From Pseudomonadota bacterium (GTDB lineage Bacteria > Pseudomonadota > Alphaproteobacteria > Rhizobiales > Xanthobacteraceae): a DNA stretch of 64,000 nt. Both the position numbers and the translations under genes were made by a program. Positions 7,337-14,607 of the stretch are shown here, one piece after another; positions within the stretch are counted from its first letter, which is position 1, and each line of letters starts with the position of its first letter. The notes beneath the pieces are model-generated. The model saw nothing but the letters and a program-made list of their open reading frames with translations. It did no database searches and had not been told where the DNA came from. The stretch lies in assembly GCA_023387735.1 (NCBI GenBank), contig JAEWHP010000049.1, positions 62,001 to 126,000 on the forward strand, in the 5' to 3' direction.

Positions 7337-8218
7337 ATGCCCGGCGACATACTCCGCAAGAACAGCAACGCCACGATACAGCTTCAATCGGATGACCCGC
7401 TTGAATTCATTTTGTCGGATGCGACGCCGGACCGGCACGGTGACATCGTCAATCCGTACGGTCTGGACTACAACGAATTTCTGACCAATCCAATTGCGTT
7501 ATTGAATCATGATCACAACTTTGCCATCGGTCGATGGGTCAACGTTCGCCGAGAAAAGGGTGCCTTGCGCGCGCACTTGCAGATGGCCCCGCCCGGCACA
7601 AGTTCGCGCATCGATGAAGTCCGCAAGTTGCTATTTAGCGGCATTTATCGTGCATGCAGCATCGGCTTTCAGGAAATCGAGAGCGAACCCCGCGCGAATG
7701 GCGGCAAGCATTACAAGCGTGCGAAGCTATTAGAGGCATCCGTCGTGAGTGTGCCCAGCAACCCGAGTGCTTTGCGCGATGAAGCTCGGCTGTTGGGCAT
7801 CAGCGAAGCCACGATAAAGGCGCTGATCGACAAGCCCCCGGTCAATGCGTCATTCAGTCAACGCGCGGACTTTGCGAGGCGATCAACGATGAAGAAAACG
7901 GAAAGCATCAACGCCACGATGCGAAGGATCAACGCAAAGGTGCGGGCCACCATGGCAGCACGGCAGCACGAAAAGGATCGCGAGCACGACGAGTTCACGC
8001 GGAAGTTTCTCGCGTGCGGTGACAACTTGTCCGCGCAGGTTGCGTTGATGGCGGAAGAACACGAGAAGAGCCAACGCCTGATTGACAAAGGTTTGAAGCA
8101 AATCGAAAGGCGTCAGGCGACGCGGTTGGAGAATGAATTCACCGAACGCGTCAAGCAAGGTGCCGACCCGCAAGACTTGATGCGCCAGTTCTTTCACCGC
8201 GCAAACCGGCGAGGCTGA
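7337..8218 (+). CDS. HK97-type prohead protease (peptidase U35)
   Basis: A 293-residue protein whose first 160 residues match the HK97 gp4-type prohead protease pattern: FILSDATPDRHGDIVNPYGL, a conserved His in ALLNHDHNFAIGRW, the SGIYRACSIGFQEIES strand and the catalytic-Ser region LLEASVVSVPSNPSALR. In phages this enzyme cuts the scaffold and capsid N-terminus during head maturation. The C-terminal 130 residues are a long charged helix (ATMRRINAKVRATMAARQHEK onward), possibly a fused scaffold-like part. A capsid, portal or large terminase gene would normally be adjacent; none is seen. That absence points to a satellite that acts on a helper's capsids, or to a prophage remnant. Confidence 0.8.
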   Translation: MPGDILRKNSNATIQLQSDDPLEFILSDATPDRHGDIVNPYGLDYNEFLTNPIALLNHDHNFAIGRWVNVRREKGALRAHLQMAPPGTSSRIDEVRKLLFSGIYRACSIGFQEIESEPRANGGKHYKRAKLLEASVVSVPSNPSALRDEARLLGISEATIKALIDKPPVNASFSQRADFARRSTMKKTESINATMRRINAKVRATMAARQHEKDREHDEFTRKFLACGDNLSAQVALMAEEHEKSQRLIDKGLKQIERRQATRLENEFTERVKQGADPQDLMRQFFHRANRRG

Positions 8219-8272
8219 TCATATCATAGAGCGAGCGCGTCAATTTGGGGGTGGTTGCTCGGCCCTGCCCCC

Positions 8273-8475
8273 GCGATCCGATGACAGGAAAAGGACTTCC
8301 ACGTCATCGGATCGCACCTTTTCGAAGGCGAGTGTGCGCGTCAGCAGACCTCGACGCACTTTGCCCACGACACGACGGTCCAGCTTTCCCGTCGTGCCGT
8401 ATTTATTTCTGCGAGGTCACTGGCCGTGCCTCGCAGGATCGCGGCGCGCGGTGCAGTTCATCCATCGCGCGCCGC
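8273..8475. repeat. Array of four perfect hairpins
   Basis: Four separate perfect inverted repeats lie within about 200 bases. (1) GCGATCCGATGAC at 8273-8285 with 8303-8315, 13 bp. (2) CACGACGG at 8371-8378 with 8389-8396, extendable by three pairs past one mismatch. (3) CTGCGAGG at 8409-8416 with 8429-8436. (4) GCGGCGCGCG at 8441-8450 with 8466-8475, 10 bp. A weaker pair lies between 1 and 2. No T-runs follow, so these are not ordinary terminators. The region separates the prohead protease from the terminase small subunit and contains no credible gene. It could be a structured RNA or a DNA recognition site, for example for packaging. Confidence 0.7.
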
Positions 8476-8620
8476 ACCCCTCGCCACCTACCAAGGTACT
8501 AGGGGGCACGGGGGAAGGTCTAGACTCAGGGCCTTAGACGAGCGGAGCGCGCCAGTGCTTTCCTTACCATAAATACGCGTGATTTTTCATTGAAGCTTGA
8601 AACAATTCGGAGAGGCCGCC

Positions 8621-9052
8621 TTGGCGAAGAGAGGAAGAAAATCGATGGCTTCGAACGTGTTGGCACTCGACTTGTCCAAGGCGCGACCGTGTTTAATCTC
8701 GCCGACTCCCCTGACGAAGGCGGAAGCAAGAATCTTTGCCACCACGGCACAATTGAACCCGCATCTGGTCGAAGCCGATGCAGCCTTGCTCGCCGCTTAC
8801 AGCCAAGCCCTGATCAAGGGATATCGGCTTGCGAAGCGAGACGACGCCGCCGCTGTGAAGTCTTGGGACCAAGTTTCGCGTGTCGTGCTGGCCATGAGCC
8901 GCGCCCTTCGCCTCGCCCCGATTCACAACGTGCACCCCGAAACATCAGGCCGAAGAAGGCGCGACGCTAGGATCGATAAGAAGCCTTGGGCAGAGCCGCC
9001 GTATTCAGCTGATGAAATCGATGATGGAGATGACGACAATGCCGCTGGCTGA
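8621..9052 (+). CDS. P27-like phage terminase small subunit, TTG start
   Basis: Starting at the TTG at 8621, with GGAGAGG six bases upstream, the 143-residue product begins LAKRGRKSMAS, as P27-family small terminases commonly begin (MAKRGRKS). The body fits that family: LTKAEARIFATTAQLNPHLV, then EADAALLAAYSQALIKGYRL, and SRVVLAMSRALRLAPIHN near the end. The tail is acidic. Small terminases recognise the packaging site and bring in the ATPase large subunit. No large subunit gene follows; instead small unknown genes come next. Carrying its own small terminase without a motor is a known feature of phage satellites, which redirect a helper's packaging machinery. Confidence 0.75.
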   Translation: MAKRGRKSMASNVLALDLSKARPCLISPTPLTKAEARIFATTAQLNPHLVEADAALLAAYSQALIKGYRLAKRDDAAAVKSWDQVSRVVLAMSRALRLAPIHNVHPETSGRRRRDARIDKKPWAEPPYSADEIDDGDDDNAAG

Positions 9053-9248
9053 AGAAGCTCGAAACGAACAGAGAATTGCGGAAGTGACCGAGATGGCGAT
9101 TAGCGCTCTCGTGGTCGATTGCGGCGTTTCATTCGCTACCGCCTCGAAAATGCTGATCGCTGCAGCCGCGCAAAACCTGACGCCCGGTGCCGTCGCCGAC
9201 GCATTGAGAAACCACACCCCGCCCACCGTCCGCAGTCTGATCGGGTGA
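9039..9248 (+). CDS. Small hypothetical protein overlapping the terminase gene
   Basis: From the ATG at 9039 (GGAG nine bases upstream) the product has 69 residues, starting MPLAEEARNEQRIAEVTEM; an upstream ATG at 9012 is possible but lacks a ribosome site. A helical region (SALVVDCGVSFATASKMLIAA) resembles a short HTH or phage gp-type adaptor but I cannot name it. The start lies inside the terminase small-subunit gene (14-nt overlap), suggesting translational coupling. Confidence 0.55.
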   Translation: MPLAEEARNEQRIAEVTEMAISALVVDCGVSFATASKMLIAAAAQNLTPGAVADALRNHTPPTVRSLIG

Positions 9249-9255
9249 TGCGATA

Positions 9256-9366
9256 ATGTTGATCAGGCAACAGCGTGAAGCTGAAGAAATGCTCCGGCTG
9301 GCGCTGACCATCGCGAAACGACGCGCGGACGAATTCGGTACCGTCAGACTCACCGATGCATTGTAG
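9256..9366 (+). CDS. 36-residue ORF, possible small protein
   Basis: ATG at 9256 to TAG at 9366 gives a short helical peptide, MLIRQQREAEEMLRLALTIA continuing to LTDAL. It lies 7 bases after the previous stop and overlaps the next ORF by 11 bases, so its position in the operon is consistent with translation. The ribosome site is weak. Treat as tentative. Confidence 0.35.
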   Translation: MLIRQQREAEEMLRLALTIAKRRADEFGTVRLTDAL

Positions 9367-9598
9367 CGCGCTGCTGGCCGCCGGTATTGCTTCACCGCTG
9401 CTCTGTGCGCACACCGCGATCGTTTACGATGTGCCGATGCTGGGCCGTCGCGAAGCCAACACGCTGGTCATCAACATCAACGGCCGGACTGTAATGCACG
9501 CGGTCATTCCCAGTGACGAATCGCCTCCCCTCTTTCTCGACTATCACCCCGACGCCGCTTGGCGACGGGCGATCCGCCGCGCCCACGTTACCGTTTAG
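9356..9598 (+). CDS. Hypothetical protein, end of the phage-like operon
   Basis: An 80-residue product with a hydrophobic Ala/Leu N-terminus (MHCSALLAAGIASPLLCAH) that could be a weak signal or membrane segment, then a mostly beta-like region (NTLVININGRTVMHAVI) ending WRRAIRRAHVTV. It starts within the preceding small ORF. No family recognised; the N-terminus might also be read from a later ATG (MLGRREAN). Confidence 0.45.
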   Translation: MHCSALLAAGIASPLLCAHTAIVYDVPMLGRREANTLVININGRTVMHAVIPSDESPPLFLDYHPDAAWRRAIRRAHVTV

Positions 9599-9858
9599 AT
9601 TTATAGCAACACTTCCGTAACCTCAGCCAATTTCGATGCAATTTTGATGTCTCTCCTGCATTCAAATGCGATTGTTGGTCCGAACAGTCATTCAAACGGC
9701 TAGAGCGAAACGCGCAAGCAGCGCCGGTACAGCAATTTACGCATTCTGAGCTTATTGAGCTTTTCCGGAAGCGTTCCGACTCCCGCGCAAAAGAAAATCG
9801 TTGCCAGTACCAACGAGAACATAAATATTCGGTATCCCGAGCGACGGAGTTAGCCGAC

Positions 9859-10059
9859 ATGCCAGAACGACGCCGGATTAAACACATTGATACTCTAGAA
9901 CAACGACTGGCAGGCGAAGCAGCACGCCTGCGCGCAGAGGCCAAAAGACTCAAGCCGGGAGCGAAGCGAGAGGAGCTTCTCCGGAGGGCCCGACAGGCGG
10001 AAACTGGTTCGCTAATGAGCGCGTGGCTCCGGTCTTCCGGACTTCAGGCGCCACGCTGA
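9859..10059 (+). CDS. Small RRARQAET-type helical protein, copy 1
   Basis: A 66-residue charged protein: basic N-terminus (MPERRRIKHIDTLEQRL), an alpha-helical middle rich in Ala/Arg/Glu and the signature LLRRARQAETGS followed by MSAWLRSSGLQAPR. A second member sits at 10603-10842. This type is widespread in Bradyrhizobium (my recollection) with no known function. The stop overlaps the start of the next gene by one base (TGATG), so the two are translationally linked. About 260 AT-richer bases without a gene precede it. Confidence 0.65.
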   Translation: MPERRRIKHIDTLEQRLAGEAARLRAEAKRLKPGAKREELLRRARQAETGSLMSAWLRSSGLQAPR

Positions 10060-10289
10060 TGCCCGGCTATTACGTCTATTTTCTCAGTCACGACGGCCGC
10101 GTCAGTAGGCGCGTCAACATCATGTGCAAAGATGATGGGGATGCGATGCAATACGCCAAGCGAGTTGTGGACGGACATGTGGTGGAGCTATGGCAGGAGG
10201 CCCGCAAGATCGCTGAATTCAAACCGACCCCTTCTGCCGCCGCCCTCTCAGATCGCCCAACTAACAAGCCATCAGAGAGCAGTTGCTAG
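10059..10289 (+). CDS. Small hypothetical protein, coupled to copy 1
   Basis: 76 residues, starting MPGYYVYFLSHDGRVSRRVN, with a beta-strand/helix pattern (DDGDAMQYAKRVVDGHVVEL, then WQEARKIAEF) that I recall from small rhizobial proteins where a short residue pattern reports stress-responsive or plasmid-borne genes of unknown role. The ATG overlaps the preceding stop. The last 20 residues are low complexity. Confidence 0.6.
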   Translation: MPGYYVYFLSHDGRVSRRVNIMCKDDGDAMQYAKRVVDGHVVELWQEARKIAEFKPTPSAAALSDRPTNKPSESSC

Positions 10290-10305
10290 GCGCTAACTCC
10301 CCGCC

Positions 10306-10488
10306 TCACCACCCATTCGAGTTCGCTCGATTCCCGTCATTGATCTCGGCCTGACAGGCTGCGACTGCACGTTCGCGGGTGCGAAATGTCGCCGGTCCTT
10401 GAATCTTCCGATTGCCGGGGAAGATACTCCAAGACCAGAGGCCGGGTTCGACCTCTCGTACATCATATTCAATGGTGCGATGCTTCAC
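10306..10488 (-). CDS. Small hypothetical protein
   Basis: 60 residues, MKHRTIEYDVREVEPGLWSW then IFPGNRKIQGPATFRTRERA, a compact beta-beta-beta-alpha pattern seen in many short alphaproteobacterial proteins of unknown role. It faces the plus-strand genes on both sides and stands alone. Support is the plausible fold pattern and the regular start; no function can be given. Confidence 0.5.
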   Translation of the reverse strand: MKHRTIEYDVREVEPGLWSWSIFPGNRKIQGPATFRTRERAVAACQAEINDGNRANSNGW

Positions 10489-10602
10489 TCTCTACGCTCC
10501 CTGCCACAGGAGCTTCATTGTAGCGCCTTTGTCGGTTGGGGGACAGACACGACAAGCCAGAATGGACTGTAATCCCCTGAGTGGGCGTGAAAGGGATCAT
10601 CC

Positions 10603-10842
10603 ATGGTAAAGAAGCGTAGACGCGTGAAGCACACCCTGACCTTTGAAGAGCGGCTGGCTGAAGAAGCGGTCAAATTCAAACAGGCCGCAGAAATGCAGCC
10701 TCCCGGAAGCAAGGCACGGGAGCTTCTCTTACGACGCGCCAGACAGGCTGAAACGGCGTCGCATATCAATAGTTGGCTGCGTTCTCCCGGACTACAGCCG
10801 CCGAAAGCACTGGACGAGTGGGCTACCGATTCAAAGAAATAG
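10603..10842 (+). CDS. Small RRARQAET-type helical protein, copy 2
   Basis: 79 residues, clearly the same family as the gene at 9859-10059: both have a KHT/KHI..LEERLA-type start, the core LLRRARQAET and a W-L-R-S-x-G-L-Q-x-P end (here SWLRSPGLQPPKALDEW). The two copies are about 550 bases apart and are separated by unrelated small genes. Function unknown. The ATG sits about 12 bases downstream of a GAAAGG-like site. Confidence 0.65.
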   Translation: MVKKRRRVKHTLTFEERLAEEAVKFKQAAEMQPPGSKARELLLRRARQAETASHINSWLRSPGLQPPKALDEWATDSKK

Positions 10843-11027
10843 TGTTTGTAAAAGCAAGATGTAATCCCGTTATAGGGCGGATGACCCCTCTTGTCGAAAA
10901 CTGACATAACGAAATAGGGCTATCTATATTTCCTAGAAGGGCTAGTGTCGTCTCATTATCGGACACGAGCATTGGCACCGATACCTGAGAGTTCTTCAAG
11001 CTCCCGCCTGCGAACAGGGAGCGCGTT

Positions 11028-11717
11028 ATGAAGAACCGTCTTCTCACCCAACTCAGCAATGACGATTTTCAGCACCTTGAGCCGTTTCTCAAGATCACGC
11101 CCTATAAGCAGCATTCGGTCCTATTTGAAGCTGACGAGGAAATAGAGCACGTTTATTTTCCAAGCGGTGCGGTCGTGTCTTTGGTCGTGACGCTAGAGAC
11201 CGGCGAGATGGTTGAGGCCGCCATGGTCGGCTCCGACGGGGTGGTTGGTGCCTCCGCCGCTCTAGACGGACGCATCTCCCTCAGCCGCGGAATCGTTCAG
11301 CTGCCCGGCGACATCGTCGTTTGCAGCCTGGCCGGACTGAAATCAGCTGCTATGCAGAGCCCGAACCTGTTATCTTTGCTCATCCGTCATGAGCAGACGG
11401 TGTATTCTCAAGCGCAACAGTCTGCTGCTTGCTTTGCGACCCACCATATTCACGCGCGTCTATGCCGCTGGCTGTTGCGGGCAAGGGATCTGTCGGAGAG
11501 CGACACTCTTGTCTTTACGCAGGAATACTTGGCGGAGATGCTGGGCGTTAAGCGAACGAGCGTGACGCTGGTCGCGCATACGCTGCAAGCTGCCGGTCTG
11601 ATCAAGTACAGCCGTGGGAGAATCCAGATCCTCGACGTTGAGGCCCTGCAAGAAGGTGCGTGCGAGTGCTACGAAACTATCAAGCGTCACTACGGCCGAT
11701 TGTTAGGGAACAACTAG
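11028..11717 (+). CDS. Crp/Fnr-family transcription regulator
   Basis: 229 residues with the Crp layout: a cyclic-nucleotide-binding-like beta barrel (about 10-125; FEADEEIEHVYFPSGAVVSL is typical), a long dimer helix, and a winged HTH near 165-215 (FTQEYLAEMLGVKRTSVTLV). The nucleotide-contact Arg/Glu pattern of true Crp is not evident, and no N-terminal Cys cluster for an iron-sulfur centre is present, so the signal is unknown. This Crp subtype (FPSGAVVSL, SVTLVAHTLQ) is common and multi-copy in Bradyrhizobium. The upstream gap contains an inverted pair GTGTC/GACAC near 10950-10970 that could be an autoregulatory site. Confidence 0.85.
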   Translation: MKNRLLTQLSNDDFQHLEPFLKITPYKQHSVLFEADEEIEHVYFPSGAVVSLVVTLETGEMVEAAMVGSDGVVGASAALDGRISLSRGIVQLPGDIVVCSLAGLKSAAMQSPNLLSLLIRHEQTVYSQAQQSAACFATHHIHARLCRWLLRARDLSESDTLVFTQEYLAEMLGVKRTSVTLVAHTLQAAGLIKYSRGRIQILDVEALQEGACECYETIKRHYGRLLGNN

Positions 11718-11920
11718 GGGCTGAAAAATATTAGCAACGTCGGGAACCTGACATAGCATGGATGGTTAGACGGTATCATCAATCCCTAACGGCCCCCTCG
11801 ATGACTGAGAGATGGGTCGTAGTCCCGCCCGACCGTGCGGTGAGCTAAGTGCGCGGCGTAGATTTCTGAACTGTGATGCATCCTGCAAATGCACGGTCCA
11901 TGGATTAGGAACGAGCCGCG

Positions 11921-12136
11921 ATGCCACGTTATTTCTTTCACTTCGTTGGTTCGCAGTGCGTGAACAATTTCTTCAACGAGCCGTATGCCACTGAGCATGA
12001 GGCGAAAGAATTTGGCGAACTTCTAGCTTGGAATTTCCAACGAAGAATGCCGGAAATTTGCTCCGGCAGTTATATTTCTGTGACCAATGAGCATGGCAGC
12101 GAAATTTCACAAATTCGGCTGTCCACCACGCACTAG
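11921..12136 (+). CDS. DUF6894-family small protein
   Basis: 71 residues starting MPRYFFHFVGSQCVNNFFNE, the characteristic MPRYFFH opening of the DUF6894 family, followed by a helix (EHEAKEFGELLAWNFQRRM) and a final strand pair. The family is abundant in Bradyrhizobium and its function is unknown. The position between two Crp/Fnr genes may be meaningful but no shared operon is evident: the right-hand neighbour is on the other strand. Confidence 0.75.
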   Translation: MPRYFFHFVGSQCVNNFFNEPYATEHEAKEFGELLAWNFQRRMPEICSGSYISVTNEHGSEISQIRLSTTH

Positions 12137-12184
12137 CGCGGGTCGCAGCAGCGGGCAGTTAATATTTGGGGAATGAGATCCACC

Positions 12185-12904
12185 TCACGGGCTCCCGGTC
12201 AAAAGATCATCTGCCTTAGGGTGCAAAAGCGAGTTGAAGGGGTCCGATTCACTCAGACCAGCTGGATCAAGCACTGTGATATCGCGGAACATTGGCCCTC
12301 CAGTTTTCAGATAGCCTTTTTGCTCATACGCGTGAAGTGCACGTGATACCGTTTCAAGGGTGAGGCCGAGATAGTCGGCAATGTCGCGGCGGGTCATCGG
12401 AAGAGCCAAGCTGTTGCTCGTCATGCGGACATTCATCTCCAGCAGAAACGCCGCCACGCGTTCGGAGGCAGATTTCCGGCCCAATAAAAGAAGGTGGTTC
12501 TCGACATGCTGAAGATTGTCGGTAGTCATCTTAATGAGTGTCCGCGCTATCGCAGGATCACTCTTAGCCTGACGCGCTAGACTTTCTCGCTTAACAACGC
12601 GAACCGTGCTCTTGATAATAGCTTCGGCCGTGAAACGCTGAAGAGGTTCGTTGGCTAGACCAAAAATATCGCCGGGCAAATGGAATGCGCCGATTTGGCG
12701 ACGTCCATCAGACAGAAGCTTGTAAGTTCTAACTGCGCCTTCGACCAGCTGATAAATGTACTCGGCTGGTTCGCCCTCTCCGAAAATCTCAGTGCCTTTT
12801 CGATACTTGAATTCACTCGAACTGACTGTTGAATGAGACAAATCGCCGAGTTCACCAAGTAGTCGGGACTTCTTATTCAGATCGGAATTCGTATTCCTGA
12901 ACAT
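12185..12904 (-). CDS. Crp/Fnr-family regulator, FixK/AadR-like
   Basis: 239 residues. An effector barrel (KYRKGTEIFGEGEPAEYIYQ, then GAVRTYKLLSDGRRQIGAFH) and dimer helix precede the winged HTH (MTRRDIADYLGLTLETVSRA, about residues 175-195), whose recognition helix E-T-V-S-R is that of Fnr/FixK proteins. The LLGRKSASERVAAFLLEM segment is typical of FixK. The Cys residues that hold the Fnr iron-sulfur cluster are absent, so it is FixK-like rather than a direct oxygen sensor. FixK proteins switch on microoxic genes in rhizobia; the target here is not known. I see no FixK box in its own upstream region. Confidence 0.85.
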   Translation of the reverse strand: MFRNTNSDLNKKSRLLGELGDLSHSTVSSSEFKYRKGTEIFGEGEPAEYIYQLVEGAVRTYKLLSDGRRQIGAFHLPGDIFGLANEPLQRFTAEAIIKSTVRVVKRESLARQAKSDPAIARTLIKMTTDNLQHVENHLLLLGRKSASERVAAFLLEMNVRMTSNSLALPMTRRDIADYLGLTLETVSRALHAYEQKGYLKTGGPMFRDITVLDPAGLSESDPFNSLLHPKADDLLTGSP

Positions 12905-13081
12905 TGGAATCAGCTTATCTTCATCGGCAGGTTATACTTCTTGGTCCGAAAAAATTTAACCATAGCATTGGTCACAGGACAAGCGGATATAGCTGGAAAG
13001 GGACGCTGACGGAATGAGCGCTGGTTGGATATACCGCGCCAGAGTGCTCTCTGGCTAATCGCGCGGAGGCCGGACACCTGC

Positions 13082-13237
13082 CTAATGTAATTTTGCTGTG
13101 AGGCGCTGAAGCAATACTTTGAGGTCGGCGATATACTGCTCGACCACCCGCCGACGCTGCTTAATGCAATCCGCTCGTGGCGCTTTCTTCTTCTGAATTT
13201 GCAGCCGCCTCGGGCCGGGCGCTTCCGTTTTCCTCAT
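13082..13237 (-). CDS. Small basic protein (tentative)
   Basis: From the ATG at 13237 (AGAGG about 6 bases upstream) a 51-residue basic peptide is read: MRKTEAPGPRRLQIQKKKAP, then IKQRRRVVEQYIADLKVLLQ. The Lys/Arg-rich helix is similar to small rhizobial proteins I recall but cannot name. The frame is open further upstream without a better start. The rest of the 12905-13398 gap holds only the structured repeat listed next. Confidence 0.4.
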   Translation of the reverse strand: MRKTEAPGPRRLQIQKKKAPRADCIKQRRRVVEQYIADLKVLLQRLTAKLH

Positions 13238-13255
13238 CGGAACCTCTGGAAGGAG

Positions 13256-13300
13256 CGGACCGCCCGGAGTGCCTAGGAGCCCGAGCGGCCCATAGCCTTC
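13256..13300. repeat. Structured repeat, copy 1
   Basis: The 18-mer GCCCGGAGTGCCTAGGAG at 13262-13279 recurs exactly at 30413-30430 and sits in a hairpin: CCGCCCGG (left) with CCGAGCGG (right), one mismatch, around the loop AGTGCCTAGGAG. Similarity continues about 20 bases to the right (GGCCCATAGCCT here, GGCCTCGTAGCCT in the other copy). The two copies keep the loop but differ in stem bases while still pairing. Confidence 0.55.
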
Positions 13301-13398
13301 TCCTGAGCGGCAAGCTAAGGCTACAAGGTCAATCCTACCAACATGCGGCCGGAGACGCTTTGATGTGGCGCAACAGAAAAGGCTGTTCGCCACGTGTA

Positions 13399-14004
13399 TC
13401 AGCAGAAGGCATCCTTGGCCCGATTCATGGCTGCCGATTTTGGATTCTTCACCTTGATCCAGTCGGGCGACCGGCCGCCCCGGTAGCGGCTGTCGGCTCG
13501 CTTGCTGACAAGACCTTCAAGCCCCATCAGACAGGCGTGGTAAAAGAGATCGGGACCAATCTCGCCGCTCTCGTAGGGTGCCGCGTGGATGCCGTCTGAT
13601 CGCCGGGCCAACAGCCGGGCAAGGTTCGTCTTGCGGAGCGACAGCGGAAGCTTCCGCAGGTCGTCGCCATCGGACACGAGAATATCGAAGGCGTAGAACT
13701 GCACTTCGTCGTCGTGCTGGCGCGAATGCATGCCGTTGAAGTCGGAGATTCCGTCAACACCAAGCAACACCGCTTCACCATCCAGCACGAATGAACTTGT
13801 TCGGATGCGCAGCGCGGCTTCCGTGATCAGCGGATATCGATCACTCCAATCAAATCCGTTGCGGGTGAACAGGCGAACGCGTTTGCCCTCTCGCTGGACG
13901 ATCAAACGATATCCATCGTGCTTCACTTCATGGAGCCAGTCGGGCCTAGCAGGCACCTTGGTTCCACGCGTAGGAACGCAAGGATCAAATGGGGATTTCG
14001 GCAT
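13399..14004 (-). CDS. Minimal ATP-dependent DNA ligase (nucleotidyltransferase domain only)
   Basis: 201 residues covering only the adenylation domain. The lysine that takes the AMP is in motif I, EVKHDGYR (K28); motif III-like FVLDGEAVLL follows near 70-80; motif IV LEGLVSKRADSRY and motif V WIKVKNP are at the C-terminal end. It resembles the ligase domain of LigD but ends where the OB-fold should begin, and there are no polymerase or phosphoesterase domains. Short copies like this occur in multiple copies in Bradyrhizobium. Whether it seals DNA alone or needs a partner is open. No Ku gene is nearby. Confidence 0.8.
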   Translation of the reverse strand: MPKSPFDPCVPTRGTKVPARPDWLHEVKHDGYRLIVQREGKRVRLFTRNGFDWSDRYPLITEAALRIRTSSFVLDGEAVLLGVDGISDFNGMHSRQHDDEVQFYAFDILVSDGDDLRKLPLSLRKTNLARLLARRSDGIHAAPYESGEIGPDLFYHACLMGLEGLVSKRADSRYRGGRSPDWIKVKNPKSAAMNRAKDAFC

Positions 14005-14146
14005 GCCCCTGAGATAGGACGTCTGCTGTTGTCCACAACTAAGCCCAGTAGTTTCAACGCGACCGAGCCACGACTAATGGGCGATTTGCGCTACACCCAG
14101 CAACCCGCTTTGATTAGCCAGATAGAACGCTAACCGGGGCTGCAAA

Positions 14147-14590
14147 ATGCGTTACGCGCAAGGACGCCATATGCCGGATGGCAAATGGGTACAAACGACG
14201 CTCGCTGAAAGTGTTGTCGGGGTTCATCACCGGAAAGCTGACGCTATCGCGTTTGCCCGTGCAGCCCGAAAAGCCGAAGCAAAGGGCTTGCAGTATGGTG
14301 TTCAGCTTGAACACCGGCCGGATAATGCACACGACGCGAACGCAATCGCGGTAATAGGAGTTGCCGAGCAAAAGAGTTGGTTTAGCCGCAAAGTAGGCCA
14401 GTGGCATATTGGTTACTTGGACCGAGATATTGCCTCGGAGATCGTCAGCGATTTGGTGTCAAAAGGCATTCCCGTTGCTTCGCAGTTGTACTCAATTTAC
14501 GAAGGCAACGAGGGCTTCCTCGATTTTAAAGTGATCGTCCTGGCCCCTCCCGGCTATGGCACGAACGCCCGTCAGCGGGGGAAGCCGTAG
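14147..14590 (+). CDS. HIRAN-domain protein
   Basis: 147 residues. The segment YGVQLEHRPDNAHDANAIAV, followed by GQWHIGYLDRDIASEIV, is the HIRAN signature (a conserved R/N-P-x-N-x-x-D-x-N-A-I pattern, then the G-Y-L strand). In eukaryotic HLTF this domain binds 3' DNA ends; bacterial stand-alone HIRAN proteins are found in mobile or repair contexts and their role is not settled. The N-terminal 40 residues are helical. It lies next to the minimal DNA ligase, on the other strand, which hints at DNA repair (inference). Confidence 0.7.
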   Translation: MRYAQGRHMPDGKWVQTTLAESVVGVHHRKADAIAFARAARKAEAKGLQYGVQLEHRPDNAHDANAIAVIGVAEQKSWFSRKVGQWHIGYLDRDIASEIVSDLVSKGIPVASQLYSIYEGNEGFLDFKVIVLAPPGYGTNARQRGKP

Positions 14591-14607
14591 CGAGTTACTC
14601 AAGCACA

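Noticed and set aside
8245..8537. Short plus-strand frames in the hairpin array
   Set aside because: The Arg/Pro-rich translations are explained by the inverted repeats; no ribosome site.
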